64,000 bases of DNA from Rostratula benghalensis (lineage: Eukaryota; Chordata; Aves; Charadriiformes; Rostratulidae), in the NCBI GenBank assembly GCA_013399305.1, contig VXAI01000140.1, positions 1,133,484 to 1,197,483 of the forward strand. The letters are read 5' to 3'. Of this stretch, positions 56,396-64,000 are shown in pieces. The translations under genes and the position numbers were made by a program. Numbering within the stretch: position 1 is the first letter of the stretch; the number at the start of each line of letters is the position of its first letter. The notes beneath the pieces are model-generated. The model was given only the letters and a program-made list of their open reading frames with translations. It had not been told where the DNA came from and searched no databases.

Positions 56396-56580
56396 ACCGA
56401 GAGAAAACCGACAAATCTTCCTGCTGGGGGTACAGGAAACTCTTAGACAGGAGAGGAAAAGTATCAGCTACCCCTCATCCTCACTAGGGTGGACACCTGC
56501 CTCCATCCATCAGAGCACATGAATTCATGAAAGGCAGCTTCTGCTTGACAAGGAGAATAAACTCCAGACACACTTTGTCG
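56396..56580 (-). repeat. Non-CR1 sequence shared with 26311-26515
   Basis: The inverted counterpart of the flank of CR1 copy A. The block ACTCCAGACACACTTTGTC just before the CR1 tail and AGGAGAGGAAAAGTATCAGC further out are shared. Confidence 0.85.
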
Positions 56581-56973
56581 TAGAATCAGAGAATCATTGA
56601 ATGGTTGGGGTTGAAAGGGACCTTAAAGCTTATCTAGTTGCAGCCACCTGCCATGGTCAGGGACACCTCCCACCAGACCAGGTTTCTCAAAGCCCCATCC
56701 AACCTGGCCTTGAACACCTCCAGGGATGGGGCACTCACGGCTTCTCTGGGCAACCCGAGGCCAGTGCCACACCATCCTCACACTAAAGATTTTCTTCCTG
56801 AGGTTTCATCTAAATCTCCCCTCTTTCAGTGTAAAACCATTCCCCCTTGTCCTATGTCTCCCCTCCCTGATCAAGAGTCCCTCCCCAGCTTTTCTGGAGC
56901 CTCTATAGGGACTGGAAAGGGCTCTAAGATCTCCCCAGATTTTTGTCTTCTCCAGACTGAACACACACACACA

Positions 56974-57047
56974 NNNNNNNNNNNNNNNNNNNNNNNNNNN
57001 NNNNNNNNNNNNNNNNNNNNNNNNNNNNNNNNNNNNNNNNNNNNNNN
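56974..57047. other. Assembly gap (74 N) beside a CA run
   Basis: Flanked on the left by ACACACACACACA within the CR1 copy, so it probably spans an expanded microsatellite. Confidence 0.99.
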
Positions 57048-57153
57048 CACACCTCTGTGGTCTCCTTCAGACCCATTCATCAGGTCCATCTCCTTGTCCT
57101 GAGGGCTCCAGAACTGGACACAGTGCTGCAAGTGGGGGGCTCCCAAGAGCAGA

Positions 57154-57271
57154 GCAGAGGGGGAGAATCATCTCCCTGGTCCTGCTGGCCACACTTATTT
57201 TGATCCAGCCCAGCAGAGGGGGAGAATCATCTCCCTGGTCCTGCTGGCCACACTTATTTTGATGCAGCCCA
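57154..57271. repeat. 59-base tandem duplication inside CR1
   Basis: The unit beginning GCAGAGGGGGAGAATCATCT occurs at 57154-57212 and again at 57213-57271 with at most one or two differences (GATCCAG versus GATGCAG). Other CR1 copies here have a single unit. Confidence 0.95.
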
Positions 57272-59079
57272 GGATGGGGTTGGCTTTCTGGGCTGCTACC
57301 ACACTTTGTGGACTCATGTTGAGCTTCTCAACCACCAACATCCTCAAGTCCTTCTCCTGAGAACTGCTCTCAATCCGTTCACTTCCCAACTTGTATTTGT
57401 ACTTGGGATTGCCATGTCCCAGGTGCAGGACCTTGCACTTGGCTTGGTTGAATTTCATGAGGTTGTATATCAAGTTGTATACCTGTTCAGTACCTAACTT
57501 AAAGTGCACTGCTGTCCTGCTTGTTTTCTGAGCCAGTTGGGCAAAACTCTGCAAGAGCACAGCACGTGAAATTCCAGTGCCTAGCTGAGCTTTGCTGCTG
57601 AGATCATCCATCCTTCTGTGTACAATGTGCAAGTGATCGAGCAATTGTTAAAACATAGCCTATAAAATATGCTGCCTGTAATGTCAGTGAATAAATGCCA
57701 ACTTCAGCATCCACATTCTTTTAAAATATGTGCTGTGCTGAGGCTATTGGTCACTCTGAATTCAAGGACATGATGGTGCAGATGTTGGGTAGAGCTGCAG
57801 TAGTGGCACACCTGGGAAGATGCTGCTGCTGGGTTTTCAGAAAACATCATGGTGTGAATTTTAAAACTCCCTAGCTGTGGATGAACTGCAGTAAATGTCA
57901 TTTTGTAATTGAGGCCATGTAAGTTAGTTATTCTACATTTATTTCAAATTTCATTTTCTAAAAGTCTCTTTGCTATGATTGAAGAAATGTTATCATCATG
58001 AAAAGAAATAGCACAGTATTTTCTGAGTGGGGCAAGTAAGCAGAAGAATGAAAATTCTGCATCTTTTTCTCATGTATATAATAATTTTCATCTATTTCAT
58101 GGATCTGTGTGAAGATTATGCTGTTGGCCTTCTGCTTAAAAGTAATGGAATAATGATAATGGTGAAAATATTGCTGCTTCCTTTGGCATATGAAGGTGGA
58201 TGAAAAGGAAGCATCAGACAGAAGAGTAACAGCAGCCACAACTTTAATTTCAGAAACCCCAACTTGAACAAATATTTTGGGAGAAGAAATCCACAGATAG
58301 AAGTGAGAAGGTCCCTAATATTGTACCAGCCATAAAAAAGGCTAAAAGATTAAACTTGTGTGGATGAGTTAAATTATTCACATCTTAGACTGTGGAAGTA
58401 GAAAGAGCCAAATCTTAGACCTGACTAGAATGGTCACTCGCAGCTCTCATTTGCAAGTAGATCTTTCAAAATGGCTCAGAATTAATGCATTTTAAAAAAA
58501 TGTCCCTAAGAAGTGATAAATCTTATATGAACTGTCTAGGAAAACAAAAAAGGAAATATGATCATTGTCATTGAAATCATACTCCAAAATTTGTAAATGA
58601 TAAAAATTTCTTTGGAATACATGGAATTATGCAATTACAAACACAAGGTCAAAAAATTCAACCAGTTATTGATGCTCATATTTATATAAAATAATCTATT
58701 TGTGCAGGTAGAACCTACAGGAGTCAAAGGCATACTGTCACAGAAGGACATTAGTTTGATTTTCATGGGAAAAGCTGACCTATAATATACTCACAGCAAT
58801 AACAGTACTGGAGAATTGCTATATTTGACATTTTTATTACTGTATTATCTTTTTTTTTTTTTTTCCTTTTTTTGGAACCTTGCAAAAGCACAAAATTTGT
58901 CATGATTGGCTGATGCTGTAAAGACATCCTTGCTTGGCCAACTGCACAATTAATGTCAGGTTGTTTGCACAGTACCAATGGTTCCATCGTGTTGCCATTT
59001 ACTTTTGGTGTAAACTGGAGTCAAATGAGAAGTGCCTTTTTAGAAAGAGTGGGACAAACTGTGAAATGACTGATAATTA

Positions 59080-59119
59080 AGGTTTTTGCCCTTCCAAGTC
59101 CTGTTGACACCTTCCAATG
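59080..59119 (+). repeat. 40-base perfect direct repeat, copy 1
   Basis: AGGTTTTTGCCCTTCCAAGT followed by 20 more bases ending CTTCCAATG is identical to 61151-61190. Flanks are unrelated on both sides. Confidence 0.97.
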
Positions 59120-61150
59120 CACAATGCAAAGGACAAACTTAAAAGTCATGAATGTACCACTTGGAAATTTCACAATTGTCTCTCTGATTCCTCTAATTGC
59201 AATTTTTTATTTTTTGTGTGATTCTAAGCTATAAAGTCAGGCTTCCATGAGAGCTCAGATCCTTTTGCTGGGGGAGGGAATAGAGAGAGCATGCAGTGTT
59301 TTAATGGTTTGCTGCTAATTTGGGGCTGCCAAACCAATGCTATTCACACTGACATCCTGTCTTTTTGGACAATGTGAAGTAATATATTGAAGTAATTAAA
59401 GACAATTGCCTGTAATAGCGGAAAATTACTATAATTATTTTGTTTCCAGATAGCAAATGGAGATTTATTATTTTTGTGACCACATCCAGAGTTTTACTAC
59501 CAGAATTCACAGAGAAAGCATAAATAGTTATTGTTCCATTATGCTTAAAGTCAAGCATTAATTTAACTCTTTTTTTATTTAAAAAACAGTTGGGACGAGT
59601 TTCATCTTTATGTTAAACATGTTACTATAAGCCCATTTTTGGTTTTCAAAAGCTTGTTCATGTTTTGTCACACCTGTTGATCGAAATTATATACACATCT
59701 CAAATGGTAATGGACATTTTTTGAAAGTTTTAAAAAGAGAGCTTTAATTAATCTTGAAATGAAAGGAAACAAACTTCAAAATGCTTCTGCCTTCTAGTGA
59801 TTTCATCATGTGAATCCAAGTTTATTAGAAAAATGTGCAAATTTGCTCATACCATAGGGTTGCTATGCAATTAGACTGCCTCCGTTAGTTATTGTGGCTG
59901 AAAATATTCATCAGAGTGTAAAGAGCAGTCATTCTTATAGAGGATATTCATATCTATGTTGACCTTTGATCATTTTATCCATTTAGAGGGCATAGATAGT
60001 GAACATGATACTGTTCATACTAATTGTACCATAGCCAGTTTCTTTGTTATGCTACCATTTTGGGTTTTCCCCTTTTGATCTGAAAGGGTGGTGTGAGTCG
60101 CTGGCCTCATGAAGGACCTATATTTGAAGTATTTCAGCAGGTTTCTTTCCTGAACTCCTGCCCCTGGTCAGGAAGCTGTTTCTCTGTCCTTGTCTCTTGA
60201 GTTTCCTTCTGGGCTTTGGGTGCTGGTTGTGCAGAAGATGCCATTCATGGGGCCAAGTGCTTGAGTTTGAATCTTGACACTGACAGTCCAACAAGAGTAT
60301 ATACATCACCTACATCATATATATATCATACAGTTATATACAGTTACATTTATACATCATACAGTTGACTCCTGCTTCTTGGCAGGTTCTACCCACAAAA
60401 GTAAGGTCCACTTGCAAAAGGCACATGGACAGAGTTGTAAATGCCCTTCCAGAAATTTCTTGGTAGAGGAAAATAGTGCAAAAAGGATTGGGAATGTAGT
60501 GCATTGACATGAAGATGCACTAGAGGGCCCAGCCTGCATAGAATAGTTTTCCAAGAAGAAAACTGGATTGTAAACTGAAGGAATTTCTGAGAAATTCTGC
60601 AAAATTAGGAGAAAGAACTATCTGAAGCCTCAAAACAGGACAGAATGTGGAGGAAGGTGATAGAGTGAGAAATGCGTTCAACCTGAAAATGCAATCAGAC
60701 AGGCATGTTTCCCTGCTGGAGAAGGGATTTAACAACTTTGAACTCAAAATCATGTGATTTCTTCCTCCTCCTGGCTAGATTAAAAAGGAGAATGATGTTT
60801 TTAATATTTTATCATGCTTAACAAACCATTGCGTGCTGTGTCAAGTTCATTTTCACTATCAGTTCTGGCTAAAAACCATTGCTATCTGTAGTCTACCCTG
60901 AAGGTGACAAGAGAATTGAATCATTGTAATTAGGCACTCATCATGCTGCACAAAGATAGAACTATCATGATGAATTGGTATTAAAAAAAAACCCAAAAAA
61001 GTGATGGGTTTCTTGTTGTCTTTTTCGTTTTTTGGGGTTTTTTTTCCATTTAACTGCAGTTGGTGTCTGGGAATGTGAGAGGAGAAATGAGGTTGGCAAG
61101 AAGTGAGGGGGGTTCCTTCGTGTCCCCTTCTCCATGCAGAAAAAGTGAAG

Positions 61151-61190
61151 AGGTTTTTGCCCTTCCAAGTCCTGTTGACACCTTCCAATG
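61151..61190 (+). repeat. 40-base perfect direct repeat, copy 2
   Basis: Identical to 59080-59119, 2071 bases downstream in the same orientation; flanks differ. Confidence 0.97.
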
Positions 61191-63720
61191 TTCTTGGGCC
61201 TCTCCCAAGTTGTACTTGACAAACATATTCATGTGTGCTACTTCTTGCTGATTTTGAGAAATGAGTAAGAATTCACTTTCCGCGTTCAAGCTAGAGCTAT
61301 GAAATGGGTTATTGTTTGCCTTTTAGAACTGTAGCTGCAGGGCATGCTTTTACCATGAAGTAGAAGTGATGAAAAAGTGGATCGGCCTGGCAAAGTCAGA
61401 GTTGGGGCTGGGTATGCCAGAAATGGGGTATAAGGAACTTTATCCCTCTGGGGAAAAGCATTTCCATACACACCAAAAGGGATTTTTTCATTACCATTAT
61501 TACAGCTGCCTTGTATTAATAATTGGTTTTGTCCTCATTTTCTGTTCCATTGAGAAAAAGTGCAGACAGCATTCCTGAAATACATATGGCTTTCACCAGG
61601 TAGAGGTGGGTTGCAATTTTTACCTTTTCTTTCTGGGAACAATATATTACCCTTCATTCTTTTTTTTCTGAAGATGCATTACTTTATCTTATCACTCATC
61701 CACGCATCTTTCCTCAGAGCTCGGGTAACATTCCTTTTGATTATTAGCATGTTAAATTGTTCAAAAATGAACCAGGGAAAGGCATTTATTGCTCTGCAGC
61801 ACACTTACTGTGCAGTGGAATGTTGTCATAACCACAAAGTGCTTGAATTCAGGGTCCTAATGCCAAATTGTAAGTGCTGTAGTTTTCAAAAGTGAAATGT
61901 GAATATGGTTTTACCTACTTACCTTGGGCAGGGGCAGCTGAAATGTGATAATGTACTTCTGGAGGTGTGGAGGGCAGTAAGTCACTTACCTTTCATGTCT
62001 ATGTTATGAACTGTAACTATGGATCTTTCAGAATTTTGAAGAATAGGTGACTTTAATGAACATGTTATATAGTTTTGTGGAAAATTAAAAAAAATTCGTG
62101 AGTTTGCTAGTTAGTGTTAAAGCTAAACAGATTTGGAATATGCTGAAAACAGATTTCAAGCTGTTTTTTTGTAAAATGTCACCTTTCTGAAGTGAGCAAA
62201 TGCTAGTTGTGTTGGTCATGGGACCTTTGTTGAGATTTGGGTTTAAATGAGTTAATCTGCAGTGCTAAAATATTAGAAAGAACTTCAGTTTGCAACCTCA
62301 GATATTTAGGAGGAAAGGTAGCTAAGAGTTTTCTCTCTTCAAATGATGAACTGGAGGTAGATTTAACACTTAGCTCATAGTAACAGCCATTATTTCCAGG
62401 TGATGACAGATGCATTTATATTCAGAACATTGTGATTTGCTCATTTTTTTCTGATCTTCTGACTTCTGTAAGCACAATCTGCTGAGTAAGGGAACAGCAT
62501 TTTTCTTTGGTTACCTGAAGGGACGACCGATCACAGAGTCTGCCTCGTAGTTCCCACATTCAGTTTTGGAGCTTGTTGTCTGGTTCCATCAATAAGGTAG
62601 AGGTCTTAAAAACTCCAAACGTGTATGCGTTTTGTGGAAAACTAAGGAAAACACCTAATTTTGTGGAAAACACCTAATTGGTGTTCCCTCTCCCAGAATC
62701 CTCAAGAAAAGGCCATGGCCTGAGCTCAAGCCTTTTTTCTTTCAATTTGGCCTTTGGTATCAATCATTAAATATGTACATACTGATGGCTGAGAAACCTC
62801 GTGGCTCCAGGCCAGCCCTCATGTCCTGCTTTGTGCTTGGTTGGTGTAAGAATTACGTGTAGTGGCAGAGGAGAGGAAGGAAAAGGGAATTATAGAGCAT
62901 GGCATTCAGAAATGAATGAGCTGACAGTAATGTAGAAAGTCTTTGAGAAACTTGAGGGAAAAGCAGGGAACTTCACGTGGAAGTTTGAGAGTATGAGGAT
63001 GACATAGTAATGGGTTTGTAGATCAGGACTCCATAGAAAAGCAGACAAGTCACAGTGCTGTTCACTATATGTCCTTTGGATTACAACCTGTATGTGGTGG
63101 GGCATACAAGCACATTGAAAATACAATTTTAAATACTGTGTAATTCTTGTTGCCATTGTGCTTTTAGTTTGATTGCTTACTCATCACAGGCAGTGTTTTC
63201 TGCTGACAGAAAAAGGCTTCCTTGTTCTTACACGTTGATATATTGCTTCGTTTAAGGAGAATGTTAGTGTTGCCTTCAGCACAAATTATGTATGCATTTG
63301 CATTTCTGGAACACTTTCAGAGTTTCCCATTTGCTTTTATCTCCTCCACAAAATAAGCATCTGTTTTCTAGTGTATCTTTTTTGAAGATCAGCATAGGTT
63401 GTTGATAACACTGCAATAAATTAACTTGTCGACTTTTGGCACATTTCATATTTACGTTATATATCTGAATAATGTTGAAGATTTATAGAAGACTTTACAA
63501 ACTAATCCGAGATGTAAATGTTTGAGAACAAAAGCTTTTTCTTTTTTTTTTTTTAATTTGGCTTTTATTTCTAAAAGCCTTTAACATAAAACTGCATGTG
63601 TCTTTCTAAAACAAGCTTTTTAATTGTTGGAAGGTTTTTTCCTAGTGATTTATTAGTTACCTGACTCTGTGCAAAACTGAAAGTATATCATCATAAAACT
63701 AGCAACTGTTGTCTCTTCAG

Positions 63721-63767
63721 TTGCCTAAACCAGAAAAACAGAATTTGACAATGCAGAATTTATTAAG
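63721..63767 (+). CDS. WDPCP: Exon-like segment, possible WDPCP coding exon
   Basis: Forty-seven bases are bounded by a good acceptor (TTGTCTCTTCAG) and a donor (AAG then GTAAAA). Only one frame is open, in phase 0, reading LPKPEKQNLTMQNLL; the other two frames hit stops. A faint resemblance to the charged region after the WDPCP N-terminus is not enough to identify it. The symbol is given from synteny only. Confidence 0.25.
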
Positions 63768-64000
63768 GTAAAAATACGGTTACGTCATGCTGTGTTCTCC
63801 AGTTTGCTCTTAAAGGAATTTACTTTCAAATTACTGCCTTGCAAAATAGACTTGGAAATCTTGTCTGCAGTCACAATCTAATTCTTCATTATTTTGTTAT
63901 CTGAAATTACAAATTTCTCCCACTATTTAGCAAATTTTACCTTTTCAGTAGAATCAGCCAAGTGACTCTTTCTTCTCTTTGTGGGCAGTGTGCTGCCCTT
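63768..64000. other. Window end, no feature recognised
   Basis: AT-rich DNA; a pyrimidine tract (CTTTCTTCTCTTTGTGGGCAG) near 63966-63988 could be an acceptor whose exon lies past the window edge. Confidence 0.3.

Larger units (their letters stand above)
56580..57460 (-). mobile_element. CR1 LINE copy B of the inverted pair, antisense
   Basis: The complemented tail TAGAATCAGAGAATCATTGA is followed by the diagnostic TTATCTAGTTGCAGCCACCT. It is interrupted by a small assembly gap at 56974-57047 next to a CA run. It extends further 5' than copy A, into the ORF2 C-terminus on the minus strand (VVEKLNMSPQSVVAAQKANP near 57260-57340). It also contains a 59-base tandem duplication. Confidence 0.93.
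57461..63720. other. AT-rich DNA, CR1-poor, no exon recognised
   Basis: About 6 kb with no recognised CR1. It holds a T run near 58850-58867 and a perfect 40-base direct repeat (59080-59119 and 61151-61190). Presumed WDPCP intron. The absence of repeats and presence of TAATTA-type words could mean conserved non-coding elements, but this is not testable here. Confidence 0.4.

Noticed and set aside
56396..56580. Shared flank as part of a retroviral LTR
   Set aside because: No TG...CA ends, polyadenylation signal pair, or primer-binding site could be seen next to it.

Overview
The window looks like a bird nuclear genome. It carries more than twenty fragments of CR1, the dominant avian LINE, in both orientations, together with spliced vertebrate genes with GT/AG introns, CpG depletion outside one GC-rich promoter island, and simple repeats. 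CR1 is unusually dense in the left 31 kb. High CR1 load is known in woodpecker- and hornbill-type lineages, but I cannot fix the species.

Layout. (1) 1-33 kb: intergenic DNA studded with CR1 fragments (mostly 3'-end pieces, one with reverse-transcriptase coding remnants), microsatellites and unique sequence. I see no recognised gene here; one exon-like island lies at 21.94-22.02 kb. (2) 33.2-45 kb, minus strand: MDH1, cytosolic malate dehydrogenase. Eight coding exons (exons 2-9) can be placed to the base and give residues 2-334 of a full-length 334-residue enzyme with all catalytic residues. Exon 1, which should carry only the start codon, is hidden in a 975-base assembly gap (44047-45021). 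The stop codon is UGA followed by CUA, the known readthrough context, and the next 19 codons end in Ser-Arg-Leu, a peroxisomal targeting signal. (3) 45.02-45.45 kb: a GC-rich island that should be a bidirectional promoter, with NRF1-type palindromes, CCAAT and GC boxes, and an RFX X-box. (4) 45.5-64 kb: AT-rich, exon-poor DNA. By conserved vertebrate synteny this should be the first introns of WDPCP (a planar cell polarity/ciliary gene, plus strand, head-to-head with MDH1). I could not recognise a WDPCP coding exon with confidence; two short exon-like segments are listed.

How it fits together. MDH1 runs the cytosolic half of the malate-aspartate shuttle and, through readthrough, probably supplies a peroxisomal form as well. 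Its promoter is apparently shared with a ciliary gene, and the island carries one motif class suited to each partner: NRF1 for respiratory/metabolic genes and X-box for ciliary genes. Structural oddities are a near-identical inverted pair of CR1 copies with shared non-CR1 flank on either side of MDH1 (26 kb and 56.5 kb), and a perfect 40-base direct repeat in the right-hand region. Nothing here is clearly a previously undescribed system; the readthrough/peroxisome signal and the inverted repeat are the strongest leads.
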